Of a stretch of 64,000 nucleotides of DNA, positions 16,213 to 25,343 are shown piece by piece (the first letter of the stretch is position 1; each line of letters starts with the position of its first letter). Below the pieces are notes generated by a model. That model worked only from the letters and a program-made list of their open reading frames with translations, ran no database searches and was not told the DNA's origin. Location of the stretch: the NCBI GenBank assembly GCA_963664035.2, contig OY760867.2, positions 1,798,001-1,862,000 of the forward strand. The letters run 5' to 3'. The stretch comes from G958296245 sp963664035. Lineage in GTDB: Bacteria > Chloroflexota > Dehalococcoidia > Lucifugimonadales > G958296245. The translations under genes were made by a program, and so were the position numbers.

Positions 16213-16608
16213 ATGCTCGACGACTACTTTCGGCAGTACGGTCTGATCGCCATTTTCCTCGGTCTGGCCGTGGCCGTTCCCACCGGGATGCTGGTGGCCT
16301 CCTACGCGCTCTCCAAGGTGGGGGTGCGGCCGCAGAAGCCCGACGCGATCAAGCAGGCCATCTATGAGTGCGGCTTCGAGACGCTGTCGGGGAAGTGGAA
16401 CCGGTTCAACTTCCGGTTCTACACGATCGCGCTGCTGTTCGTGATCTTCGACGTGGAGGTGGTGTTCCTGTTCCCGTGGGCCGCGAGCTTCGGGGTGCTG
16501 TCGAGCGAGTTCGGGGCCTTCATCCTGGTGGAGATGCTCGTCTTCGTGGCCATACTGCTGGTCGGGTGGCTGTACGCGTGGCGCAAGGGCGCGTTGGAAT
16601 GGAGCTAG
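16213..16608 (+). CDS. nuoA: NADH-quinone oxidoreductase subunit A
   Basis: A 131-residue three-helix membrane subunit of complex I. IKQAIYECGFETLSGKWNRF is the conserved loop containing the Cys that lines the quinone channel. FRFYTIALLFVIFDVEVVFL is the second helix, with its acidic DVE motif. The start at 16213 (MLDDYFRQYG) was chosen because the promoter occupies the sequence before it. First gene of the operon; nuoB begins 2 nt after its stop. Confidence 0.95.
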   Translation: MLDDYFRQYGLIAIFLGLAVAVPTGMLVASYALSKVGVRPQKPDAIKQAIYECGFETLSGKWNRFNFRFYTIALLFVIFDVEVVFLFPWAASFGVLSSEFGAFILVEMLVFVAILLVGWLYAWRKGALEWS

Positions 16609-16610
16609 GC

Positions 16611-17236
<626 letters not shown>

Positions 17237-17237
<1 letters not shown>

Positions 17238-17680
17238 TGACGAGGGAGCTGGCGGGAGAGGAGCTGGCGGCGCGGATCAACGAGGCCGTCCCCGGCGCGG
17301 CCACCGAATGGAACGGCGGCGACGTGTGGGTCGATCCGGGCAAGCTGCCGGCGGTAGCGGCCCACCTGAGGGACGCGCCCGATCTGGACTTCGCCTTCCT
17401 GCGGGCGGTGAGCGCGGTCGACTACGTCGAGTACTTCGAGGTCGTCTACCACCTGCTCTCGCTGCGGCGCAACCAGTCGGCGGTGGTCAAGACGAGGGCC
17501 TACAGCCGGACGTATCCCTCGGTGCCCTCCGTGGTAGGCGTGTGGAAGGGCGCGGAGCTACAGGAGCGGGAGGTGTGGGACCTGATGGGTGTCCACTTCG
17601 AGGGGCATCCGAACATGAAGAGGGTCCTGCTCTGGGAGGGATTCCCGGGCCACCCGCTGCGCAAGGACTTCGTCAGGTAG
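17237..17680 (+). CDS. nuoC: NADH-quinone oxidoreductase subunit C
   Basis: A 147-residue subunit of the Q module (30 kDa family). DFAFLRAVSAVDYVEYFEVVYHL leads to the signature EREVWDLMGVHFEGHPNMKRVL and then LWEGFPGHPLRKDF. It is separate from nuoD rather than fused as in E. coli. The start overlaps the nuoB stop by one base, and nuoD starts 3 nt after the stop. Confidence 0.95.
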
Positions 17681-17683
17681 CAG

Positions 17684-18787
17684 ATGGCCATCAAGACCGA
17701 GCCGGTCACCATCAACCTGGGGCCCCAGCACCCGAGCACGCACGGGGTGTTCAGGATGCGCGTCACCTTCGACGGCGAGGTGGTGGTGGACCTGGAGCCC
17801 GTGTTCGGCTATCTGCACAGGGGGACGGAGAAGCTGGCGGAGGAGCGCAGCTACGTCCAGATCGTGACGCTCACGGACAGGCTGGACTACGAGTCCAGCA
17901 TGACGAACAACCTGGCCTACGTCCGGGCGGTGGAGAAGCTGGCCGGCATCCCGGTGCCGGAGCGGGCCATGTACCTGCGGGTGATCTCCGCGGAGCTGCA
18001 GCGCATCGCCAGCCACCTGATAACGATCGGGTTCATGCTCCAGGAGCTCGGGGTGTTCGTCACGGTGCTGATGTACTGCTTCCGGGAGCGTGAGCGGGTG
18101 CTGGACCTGTTCGAGATGCTGTGCGGCGCGCGTATAACGCTCAGCTACATGCGCCCCGGTGGAGTGACGCAGGACGCTCCCGAGGACTTCTGGCCCGCGC
18201 TGGACGACTTCCTCGGGCAGATGCCGGGGTACATCGACGAGCTGGAGGATATGATCTCGGCCAACGAGGTTGTGCTGGCCAGGATGCGCAACGTCGGGGT
18301 GCTGCCGGACCACGTAGCGGTCGAGTCGTCGATCAGCGGGCCGGTGCTGAGGGCCAGCGGCGTGCAGTGGGACCTGAGGAAGGCGGACCCGCATGAGGTG
18401 TACGACCGTGTGGAGTTCGACGTTCCGATAGGCGCGAACGGGGACACATTCGACCGGTATCTCGTCCGCATCCAGGAGATGCGCCAGAGCCTTCGGATCA
18501 TAGAGCAGTGCCTGGAGCAGATCCCGGACGGTCCCGCGAGGAGCGAGCAGCCGTACTTCTTCAGGCCGCCGGTCGGGGAGGCCTACGCGTCGGTGGAGGC
18601 GCCCAAGGGAGAGTTGGGGTTCTACCTGGTCAGCGACGGTGGCATCTCGCCCTACAGGTGCAAGATCCGCTCGCCTTCCTTCATCAACCTGACGGCGCTG
18701 AAGGAGATGACCGTCGGCTCGAAGATGGCGGACCTGATCGTCATATTCGGCAGCCTTGCCGTCAACATGGGTGAGGTGGACCGCTGA
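17684..18787 (+). CDS. nuoD: NADH-quinone oxidoreductase subunit D
   Basis: A 367-residue 49-kDa-family subunit that forms the quinone pocket with NuoB. INLGPQHPSTHGVFR holds the conserved quinone-site His residues. GYLHRGTEKLAE and RPPVGEAYASVEAPKGELG are also conserved. The C-terminus is LAVNMGEVDR, where many homologues have a Cys (MGECDR type). The stop and the nuoH ATG share one base. Confidence 0.97.
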   Translation: MAIKTEPVTINLGPQHPSTHGVFRMRVTFDGEVVVDLEPVFGYLHRGTEKLAEERSYVQIVTLTDRLDYESSMTNNLAYVRAVEKLAGIPVPERAMYLRVISAELQRIASHLITIGFMLQELGVFVTVLMYCFRERERVLDLFEMLCGARITLSYMRPGGVTQDAPEDFWPALDDFLGQMPGYIDELEDMISANEVVLARMRNVGVLPDHVAVESSISGPVLRASGVQWDLRKADPHEVYDRVEFDVPIGANGDTFDRYLVRIQEMRQSLRIIEQCLEQIPDGPARSEQPYFFRPPVGEAYASVEAPKGELGFYLVSDGGISPYRCKIRSPSFINLTALKEMTVGSKMADLIVIFGSLAVNMGEVDR

Positions 18788-19995
18788 TGTGCGGCGAGCC
18801 CACGGGGGGCCTTCTCGACTTTTGCAGCATCTACCGCGTGGGCACGGGGTTGCTGCCTTCGGGCGCGGAGTGGCTGGCCTTCGCGCTGGCGGCGGCCGTC
18901 TTGGCGTTCATCGTAATCAACGCGCTCGTTGGCGTTACGGCGGGCTACACTTGGTTCGAGAGAAGGGTACTGGGCCGCTTCCAGGCGCGTTTGGGGCCCA
19001 ACAGGTGGGGGCCGTTCGGCCTGTTCCAGCCGCTGGCGGACGTCCTCAAGCTGATGACGAAGGAAGACATTGTGCCGGACGCGGCGGACAGGCCCGTCTT
19101 CCACGTCGCGCCGGTGGTGCTGCTCGTTCCCGCGCTGGCCGTGGTGGCCTTCATCCCGTTCGGCGAGGACAGCTTCCTCGGGCGGTTGAACGTGGGCGCG
19201 CTGTTCATCGTGGGGATAACGGGGTTGCACACGTTCGGCATATTCATGGGCGGCTGGGCATCGAGGAACAAGTACGCCCTGCTGGGAGCGATGCGCGGCG
19301 TCGCCATGCTGATCAGCTACGAGGTGCCGATGGCTCTCGCGCTGGCGGGCGTGGTGCTGGCGGCGGGTTCGATGGCGCTGAGCGGCATCGTCGAGGCGCA
19401 GGCGGTCCCGTTCGCGCTGGTGCAGCCCCTGGGGTTCCTGGTCTTCATGATCGCGGCGTCGGCGGAGATGAGCCGGACACCGTTCGACATGATCGAGGCG
19501 GAGTCGGAGCTTGGGTCCGGCTACCACACCGAGTACAGCGGGATGAAGTTCGCGGTGTTCCAGCTTGCCGAGTTCATGGCGCCGGTGGTGAACTCGATAA
19601 TCGCGACGGTGCTCTTCCTGGGGGGCGCCGAGGACTTCGGCCCGATCCCCGGGCAGCTTGCGTTCGTGGCCAAGGTATTCGCTCTGGTCTTCCTCTTCCT
19701 ATGGGTACGCTCGACGTGGCCGAGGCTGCGGGTGGACCAGATCATGGCGTTCGCCTGGAAGGGTCTGTTCGCGATGGCGATGATCAACATGTTCGTCGTC
19801 GCCGCCGAGATGTGGCTGCTGCTGGGCCCGGACTCGGCGCTGGAGACGGGCGACCTGTGGATAATGGCCGCGGCGAACTGGGTCGTGGCCGTCGCGTCGA
19901 TCGTCGTAGTGGCGAACCTGCTGGGGCAGAAGCGGGTGAGGCCGGAGGCGCCGGTACCGTCGCCCCTGGCGAATATGGCAGCGGAGGCAGACTGA
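18787..19995 (+). CDS. nuoH: NADH-quinone oxidoreductase subunit H
   Basis: A 402-residue membrane subunit joining the Q module to the proton-pumping arm. TWFERRVLGRFQARLGPNRWGP and PLADVLKLMTKED are signature sequences, and SAEMSRTPFDMIEAESELGSG is the charged loop near the quinone entrance. About eight membrane helices are visible. The N-terminus (CGEPTGGLLDFCSIYRVGTG) is a short hydrophilic extension. nuoI follows after 1 nt. Confidence 0.96.
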   Translation: MCGEPTGGLLDFCSIYRVGTGLLPSGAEWLAFALAAAVLAFIVINALVGVTAGYTWFERRVLGRFQARLGPNRWGPFGLFQPLADVLKLMTKEDIVPDAADRPVFHVAPVVLLVPALAVVAFIPFGEDSFLGRLNVGALFIVGITGLHTFGIFMGGWASRNKYALLGAMRGVAMLISYEVPMALALAGVVLAAGSMALSGIVEAQAVPFALVQPLGFLVFMIAASAEMSRTPFDMIEAESELGSGYHTEYSGMKFAVFQLAEFMAPVVNSIIATVLFLGGAEDFGPIPGQLAFVAKVFALVFLFLWVRSTWPRLRVDQIMAFAWKGLFAMAMINMFVVAAEMWLLLGPDSALETGDLWIMAAANWVVAVASIVVVANLLGQKRVRPEAPVPSPLANMAAEAD

Positions 19996-19996
19996 C

Positions 19997-20668
19997 ATGT
20001 ATGGACTCGGCATGGCCCGAAGCTTGGGCGTTACCCTCAAGAACCTGCTGCTGCCGGGGCGGATGTTCACCCTGCACCAGTACCCCGACCGCCGGATTAG
20101 CGTGTTCGGGCTGGCGAAGCGCTCCGGCGCCAACGTGTTCGCCTACTCGGTGAAGAACCCGAAGCAGGCGCTCAAGGCTCTGGCGGGCCTGGCGTCGGTT
20201 GAGGACCGGTCGCCGCAGCATCCCAGGTTCCGCGGGCAGGAGTTCACCTGGTACGAGGAGCGCTGCACCGGCTGCGCCAGCTGCGCGAAGTACTGCCCTC
20301 TGGGCATCATCGAGATAGTGACGGACCCGAGCGGCACATTCATGCAGGAGGGCGAGAAGTACGCCATCGAGGTGTTCGACATCGACATCGGCCGGTGCAT
20401 GTTCTGCGGGCTGTGCGTCGAGGCCTGCCCGTACGACGCGCTGCACATGGGCAGCGGCTTCGAGGAGGGCAGCTACCGCCGAGGCGACCTCGTGATCGAC
20501 GTGGAGAGGCTGAAGAGGGCGCGCAAGCATCCCAGCACGTGGTTCAGGCCGCAGATGGAGGGCGCCGCCTACGACCCGCATAAAGGCGTAGAGCTCGACT
20601 GGAAAGACGCCGGCCGCCACGAGAAGCCCAGCGTCCATGAGCAGGAGGAGACGTGGGCGAAGCGATGA
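19997..20668 (+). CDS. nuoI: NADH-quinone oxidoreductase subunit I
   Basis: A 223-residue ferredoxin-like subunit with two 4Fe-4S clusters. The ligands are Cys90, 93, 96 and 100 (CTGCASCAKYCP) and Cys134, 137, 140 and 144 (CMFCGLCVEACP). It relays electrons toward NuoB. In complexes lacking NuoEFG it is a candidate docking site for ferredoxin; that role is inferred from such complexes, not seen in the sequence. The C-terminus is a charged tail. The nuoJ start overlaps its stop. Confidence 0.96.
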   Translation: MYGLGMARSLGVTLKNLLLPGRMFTLHQYPDRRISVFGLAKRSGANVFAYSVKNPKQALKALAGLASVEDRSPQHPRFRGQEFTWYEERCTGCASCAKYCPLGIIEIVTDPSGTFMQEGEKYAIEVFDIDIGRCMFCGLCVEACPYDALHMGSGFEEGSYRRGDLVIDVERLKRARKHPSTWFRPQMEGAAYDPHKGVELDWKDAGRHEKPSVHEQEETWAKR

Positions 20669-21273
20669 GCCTGGGAGGAGGCACCGAGGCGACGCTGGCC
20701 ACGACGGCCGCGTTCTGGGTGATCGCGGTGTCCACGATCGTCGCGGCCTTCGCGGTGGTGCAGCTCAGGGACCTGTTCAGGGCCTCGCTGTTCCTGGTCG
20801 TCGCCCTGGTCGGGGTCGCCGCGATGTTCGTGCTGTTGAGGGCGGAGTTCCTGGCGGTGGTGCAGGTGCTGATCTACGTCGGCGCGATCTCGGTGCTGAT
20901 CATATTCGCGGTGCTGATGACGCGGGACGTGACGGAGGGCAGTCCTTCGAACAGGCTGCGGCTGCCGGCGGGCATACTGGCGCTGCTGTTCCTGGGGTGC
21001 AGCGCGTTCGTGATACTGAACACGGACTGGCCGTTGCTGGGGGACAGGCTCCCGGCGGACGGCGCCTCCGAGCCGCTGACGGACCTGTCGGGCAACGAGG
21101 TGGGGGCCGACCGGGCCGCCGCGGTCGAGCGGGAGGTCGCGGAGGTGTACTCGAACACCATCCCCAAGGTGGCGGGGCTGCTGCTGTCCGACTTCGTGCT
21201 GGCGTTCGAGGCGGCGTCGGTGCTGCTTCTCGCGGCGTTGATCGGGGCCGTGGCGCTGGTTAGGGAGCGCTGA
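20665..21273 (+). CDS. nuoJ: NADH-quinone oxidoreductase subunit J
   Basis: A 202-residue membrane subunit. The helix LRDLFRASLFLVVALVGVAA and the pi-bulge region VVQVLIYVGAISVLIIF are conserved. The ATG at 20665 gives an ATGA overlap with nuoI. A GTG four codons upstream is possible but would sit almost on top of the GGAGGAG ribosome site. A loop of about 45 hydrophilic residues precedes the final helix. nuoK begins 2 nt later. Confidence 0.93.
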   Translation: MSLGGGTEATLATTAAFWVIAVSTIVAAFAVVQLRDLFRASLFLVVALVGVAAMFVLLRAEFLAVVQVLIYVGAISVLIIFAVLMTRDVTEGSPSNRLRLPAGILALLFLGCSAFVILNTDWPLLGDRLPADGASEPLTDLSGNEVGADRAAAVEREVAEVYSNTIPKVAGLLLSDFVLAFEAASVLLLAALIGAVALVRER

Positions 21274-21275
21274 GC

Positions 21276-21614
21276 ATGAACCTGGAGAGCTTCCTGCTCG
21301 TGGGCGCGGCCATATTCGCCATCGGGCTGTACGGCGTGCTCTCGAAGCGCAACGCGGTGACCGTGCTGATGGGGCTGGAGCTGATGTTCAACGCGGTGAA
21401 CATAACCGCCGTCGCGCTGTCGCGGTACATAGTCCCGGCCAGGATCGGGAGCGCGGGCGACATTCTGCCGCAGCTGCTGACGGGACAGGTCTTCGCGGTA
21501 TTCATCATCACGGTGGCGGCGGCGGAGGTGGCGCTTGGAGTGGCCATCGTCATAGCGATATACAGGAACCGTGAGACGGTGTTCGTAACGGACGTGAACG
21601 AGATGAGGCACTAG
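21276..21614 (+). CDS. nuoK: NADH-quinone oxidoreductase subunit K
   Basis: A 112-residue, three-helix MrpC-like subunit of the proton-pumping arm. GLYGVLSKRNAVTVLMGLEL carries the conserved helix-2 Glu, and FIITVAAAEVALGVAIVIAI the helix-3 Glu. Slightly longer than the usual 100 residues because of a short charged tail (RETVFVTDVNEMRH). Confidence 0.95.
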   Translation: MNLESFLLVGAAIFAIGLYGVLSKRNAVTVLMGLELMFNAVNITAVALSRYIVPARIGSAGDILPQLLTGQVFAVFIITVAAAEVALGVAIVIAIYRNRETVFVTDVNEMRH

Positions 21615-21629
21615 GCGGGCTCAGACCGT

Positions 21630-21824
21630 ATGTGGACCGACTACAAGAAGGCGCCGACGCTGATGATTGCCGAGATGTGGAAGGACGTCCTGGAGGGAGA
21701 GGGTCTGCCGACGAAGATCCTCCCGGAGGGGGACATACTCACGTGGGGGGAGCGGACGCCGTTCCGGATACTGGTGCCGAAGGGCCGCGAGCACGTGGCC
21801 GACGAGATATTGAGGAAGCTGTAG
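21630..21824 (+). CDS. Small DUF2007-like protein inside the nuo operon
   Basis: A 64-residue soluble protein with no membrane segment or cysteine. Its layout fits the DUF2007 'putative signal transducing protein' family: a helix around MIAEMWKDVLEGEGLPTKIL, then a beta hairpin, then FRILVPKGREHVADEILRKL. It lies between nuoK (15 nt away) and nuoL (4 nt away) in the same orientation, so it must be co-transcribed. No standard complex I subunit matches it. A regulatory or assembly role is inference. Confidence 0.7.
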   Translation: MWTDYKKAPTLMIAEMWKDVLEGEGLPTKILPEGDILTWGERTPFRILVPKGREHVADEILRKL

Positions 21825-21828
21825 CCGG

Positions 21829-23778
21829 ATGATATCCGAGCTGTGGGTCTGGCTCATACTGCTCCTGCCCCTGGGCTCGTTCGCCCTGATCGGGCTGGTC
21901 ATACGTCCGTTCCTGGCGCGCCACTCGAGGCTCGCGGGATGGGTGACGGTCGCCGCGGTGGGCGGGGCGTTCGCGCTGTCGCTGTGGGCGCTCGCATCGA
22001 CTATAGCCGACGGGGCCACGGCGGAAAGCTGGACGTCCTACACGTGGCTCACGGTGGGGAACCTGGAGATCGACGTCGGGATACTGCTGGACCCACTGAC
22101 GGCGCTGATGCTGGTGGTGGTCACCGGAGTCAGCCTGCTGGTGCAGGTGTACTCGACGGCCTACATGAGGGGCGACCCGGGGTACGCCCGTTACTTCGCC
22201 TTCATGTCGCTGTTCACGGGATCGATGGTCGGTATGGTCATCGCCAGCAACATCGTGCAGTTGTACGTATTCTGGGAGCTGGTGGGGCTGTGCTCCTTCC
22301 TGCTGATCGGGTTCTGGTACGAGCGTCCGGCGGCGGCCGCGGCGGCCAAGAAGGCGTTCATCATCACGCGGCTGGGGGACTTCGGCTTCCTGCTGGCGAT
22401 CCTGTACCTGTTCCTGAACGCGGACGCCATAGCGGGCAATCCGCTGGACATCCGCGACCTGACTAACCAGCTTCCGCTCGCGATCGGCGCTGGCACGGCG
22501 GCCGCTTCGGTGGCCACGTGGGCCGGGTTGGGCATCTTCGCGGGCGCGGTGGGCAAGTCGGGGCAGTTCCCGCTGCACACGTGGCTGCCGGACGCGATGG
22601 AGGGTCCGACGCCGGTGAGCGCCCTCATCCACGCGGCGACGATGGTCGCGGCGGGGGTGTTCCTGGTGGCGCGGTTCTTCGACCTGTTCGCCGCGTCCGA
22701 GACGGTCATGACGACGGTGACGCTGGTGGGAGGGTTCACGGCCCTGTTCGCGGCGACGATGGGGTTGGTGAACAACGACATAAAGCGGGTGCTGGCGTAC
22801 TCGACGGTCAGCCAGCTCGGGTACATGATGTTCGCGCTGGGAGTGGGGGCGTACGGCCCGGCGGTCTTCCATCTGTTCACGCACGCCTTCTTCAAGGCGC
22901 TGCTGTTCCTGGGGGCGGGCAGCGTCAGCCACGCGACCGGGACGTTCGACATGCGGTACATGGGCGGTCTGCGCAAGACGATGCCGTGGACGTACCGCAC
23001 CTTCCTGGTAGGGGCGCTGAGCCTGTGCGGGATATTCCCGCTGGCCGGCTTCTGGAGCAAGGACGAGATACTGGCCTACGGGCTGGCGGCGGACGGCATC
23101 GGGCAGATCGCGGTGTTGCTGCCGATCGTCGCGGTCGCGCTGACGATCCTGTACACGGTCCGGGCGATCACGATGACCTTCGAGGGCGAGTTCCGGGGGG
23201 GCGCGGACGCCGACGAGGACGCCCACTCCCACGGCGGCGTACACCTGGCCGAGTCGCCGTGGACGATGGCGGCGCCGCTGGCGATACTGGCGGCAGCCAC
23301 GATCCTGGGAGGATGGCTGATCAACCCGACCATCGACCTGGGCGCGGTCGAGAAGCACTGGCTGGCGCACTTCCTGGGCGAGAAGGGGGCGGACGTGAAC
23401 CTCTTGGTCGCCATCGGGTCGACGGTATTCTCGGTCGCGCTGTTCGTTGCCGCATATCGGCTGTTCACCGACGGGACGGCGGCGCGGTGGCAGTTGGGCG
23501 AGAGGCTGCGGCCGGCGCACCTGCTGCTCTCCAGGAAGTACTACCTGGACCATCTCTACGAGGACGTGGTCACGGTCAGGGCCTTCTACAACGGCGTAGC
23601 GCAGGCGCTGGACCGGGCGGACAAGGACCTGGTGGACGGGGTCGTGCGCGCGATAGACCGTTTCGGCAGGAACGTCGGCAGGGGCATAGCGCTGGTGCAG
23701 ACGGGACAGCTACAGGGCTACGGCGTGGCCATATCGGTCGGAGTGCTGGCGATAGTGGGGATCTACCTGATCCTGTAG
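21829..23778 (+). CDS. nuoL: NADH-quinone oxidoreductase subunit L
   Basis: A 649-residue antiporter-like proton-pumping subunit with about 16 membrane helices and the long lateral C-terminal helix. FVFWELVGLCSFLLIGFWYE-type sequence, GKSGQFPLHTWLPDAMEGPT and THAFFKALLFLGAGSV are signature blocks with the channel Lys and His residues. A His/Asp-rich loop (ADADEDAHSHGG) precedes the last third. It starts 4 nt after the small DUF2007-like gene. Confidence 0.96.
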   Translation: MISELWVWLILLLPLGSFALIGLVIRPFLARHSRLAGWVTVAAVGGAFALSLWALASTIADGATAESWTSYTWLTVGNLEIDVGILLDPLTALMLVVVTGVSLLVQVYSTAYMRGDPGYARYFAFMSLFTGSMVGMVIASNIVQLYVFWELVGLCSFLLIGFWYERPAAAAAAKKAFIITRLGDFGFLLAILYLFLNADAIAGNPLDIRDLTNQLPLAIGAGTAAASVATWAGLGIFAGAVGKSGQFPLHTWLPDAMEGPTPVSALIHAATMVAAGVFLVARFFDLFAASETVMTTVTLVGGFTALFAATMGLVNNDIKRVLAYSTVSQLGYMMFALGVGAYGPAVFHLFTHAFFKALLFLGAGSVSHATGTFDMRYMGGLRKTMPWTYRTFLVGALSLCGIFPLAGFWSKDEILAYGLAADGIGQIAVLLPIVAVALTILYTVRAITMTFEGEFRGGADADEDAHSHGGVHLAESPWTMAAPLAILAAATILGGWLINPTIDLGAVEKHWLAHFLGEKGADVNLLVAIGSTVFSVALFVAAYRLFTDGTAARWQLGERLRPAHLLLSRKYYLDHLYEDVVTVRAFYNGVAQALDRADKDLVDGVVRAIDRFGRNVGRGIALVQTGQLQGYGVAISVGVLAIVGIYLIL

Positions 23779-23800
23779 CGCGGGGCGCAAGGGAGGAACG

Positions 23801-25327
23801 TTGGACTCGACGGGCTCAGGTCTCCTGAGCGTACTGGTATTCCTGCCGCTGGCGGCGGCGTTGCTGGTCGTGCTGGCGGCGCGGAGCGACGGCGCGGCGC
23901 GGTGGATCGCGGGCGCGGCGGCGCTCGCGGAGCTGGCGTTGAGCGCCGTCGTCTTCCTGCGGTACGACCGCGGCGGGGAGCGGTACCAGATGGTCGACCG
24001 GGTGTCGGACTGGATACCGGTCGAGTCGTTCGAGGTCCAGTACTTCCTTGGCGTGGACGGGCTGAGCGCGCCGCTGGTGCTGCTCACCGGCATCCTGGGC
24101 ATGGCCGCCGTGTTCGCCTCCTGGAGCGTGAAGCACCGTGTCCGGGAGTACTTCGGCTGGCTGCTCGTGCTCCAGACGGCGGTGATGGGCGTCTTCACGT
24201 CGCTGGACTTCATACTGTTCTTCCTGATGTGGGAGCTCGAGCTGATACCGATGTTCTTCCTCATCGCGATATGGGGGAGCGGACGCCGGGAGTACTCGGC
24301 GATGAAGTTCCTGGTGTTCACCTTCCTGGGGAGCGCCTTCATGCTGGTGGGTATCCTGGCCCTGTTCTTCACCGAGGGCGTCAACACGTTCGACATGACG
24401 AAGCTGCCGGCGGCGATACAGGCGACGACCGACTTCGCCGCGCCCGTGGGGCTGATCTTCGCGCTGCTGTTCATCGCGTTCGCGGTCAAGCTGCCTGTGT
24501 GGCCGTTCCACACGTGGCTGCCCGACGCGCACACCGACGCGCCGACCGCGGTCAGCGTGATGCTGGCGGGCGTGCTGCTGAAGATGGGCGGGTACGGCAT
24601 GATCCGCATCTCCGTCGAGATGTTCCCAGGCGTGGTCGAAGACGTGGCGTGGCTGCTGATCACGGCGGGGGTCATAAACGTGCTGTACGGCGCGGCGGTG
24701 ACCATCCGGCAGACCGACCTGAAGCGGCTGATCGCCTTCAGCTCGATAAGCCACATGGGGTACGTGCTGGTGGGCATATCGGCGGTGGCCGGGACCGGCG
24801 CGCTGCCCGCCGTGGGCGTGACGGGCGCGGCGATGCAGATGTTCACGCACGGCACGATCACGGGGCTGATGTTCCTGCTGGTGGGGCTGGTGTACGAGAA
24901 GGTACACACGAGGTACATACCGGACATGGGGGGGCTTGCCGGGCGGATGCCGGTGCTGGCGGTGGCGTTCCTGGTAGCCGGGCTGGCCTCGCTGGGGCTG
25001 CCCGGGACCAGCGGCTTCGTATCGGAGATCATGGTGTTCCTGGGCGCGTTCCCGGTCTGGGAATGGGGCACGGCGCTGGCGGCGTTCGGGATAGTGATAA
25101 CCGCGGGATACATACTGTGGATGCTGCAACGGACCTTCTTCGGGCCGAGGATCGAGCGCTTCGATAGCGTGCGCGACGCGACGCCGCTGGAGATGGCGCC
25201 GATGTTCGTGCTGATCATCGCGATACTGGCGGTGGGGCTATACCCGTCGTTCATATCGGACGTGTTCAGGGACGGCATCACGGACGTGCTGGGCGGCGCG
25301 GCGGCGGCCGCGTCGGTCGCGCCGTGA
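23801..25327 (+). CDS. nuoM: NADH-quinone oxidoreductase subunit M
   Basis: A 508-residue antiporter-like subunit of about 14 helices. LFFLMWELELIPMFFLIAIW holds the key helix-5 Glu. VKLPVWPFHTWLPDAHTDAP and MFTHGTITGLMFLLVGLVYE follow. The start is a TTG at 23801, with GGAGG 4 nt upstream and no better codon nearby. nuoN begins 16 nt after its stop. Confidence 0.95.
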   Translation: MDSTGSGLLSVLVFLPLAAALLVVLAARSDGAARWIAGAAALAELALSAVVFLRYDRGGERYQMVDRVSDWIPVESFEVQYFLGVDGLSAPLVLLTGILGMAAVFASWSVKHRVREYFGWLLVLQTAVMGVFTSLDFILFFLMWELELIPMFFLIAIWGSGRREYSAMKFLVFTFLGSAFMLVGILALFFTEGVNTFDMTKLPAAIQATTDFAAPVGLIFALLFIAFAVKLPVWPFHTWLPDAHTDAPTAVSVMLAGVLLKMGGYGMIRISVEMFPGVVEDVAWLLITAGVINVLYGAAVTIRQTDLKRLIAFSSISHMGYVLVGISAVAGTGALPAVGVTGAAMQMFTHGTITGLMFLLVGLVYEKVHTRYIPDMGGLAGRMPVLAVAFLVAGLASLGLPGTSGFVSEIMVFLGAFPVWEWGTALAAFGIVITAGYILWMLQRTFFGPRIERFDSVRDATPLEMAPMFVLIIAILAVGLYPSFISDVFRDGITDVLGGAAAAASVAP

Positions 25328-25343
25328 CGCAGGCGGGCAGCGG

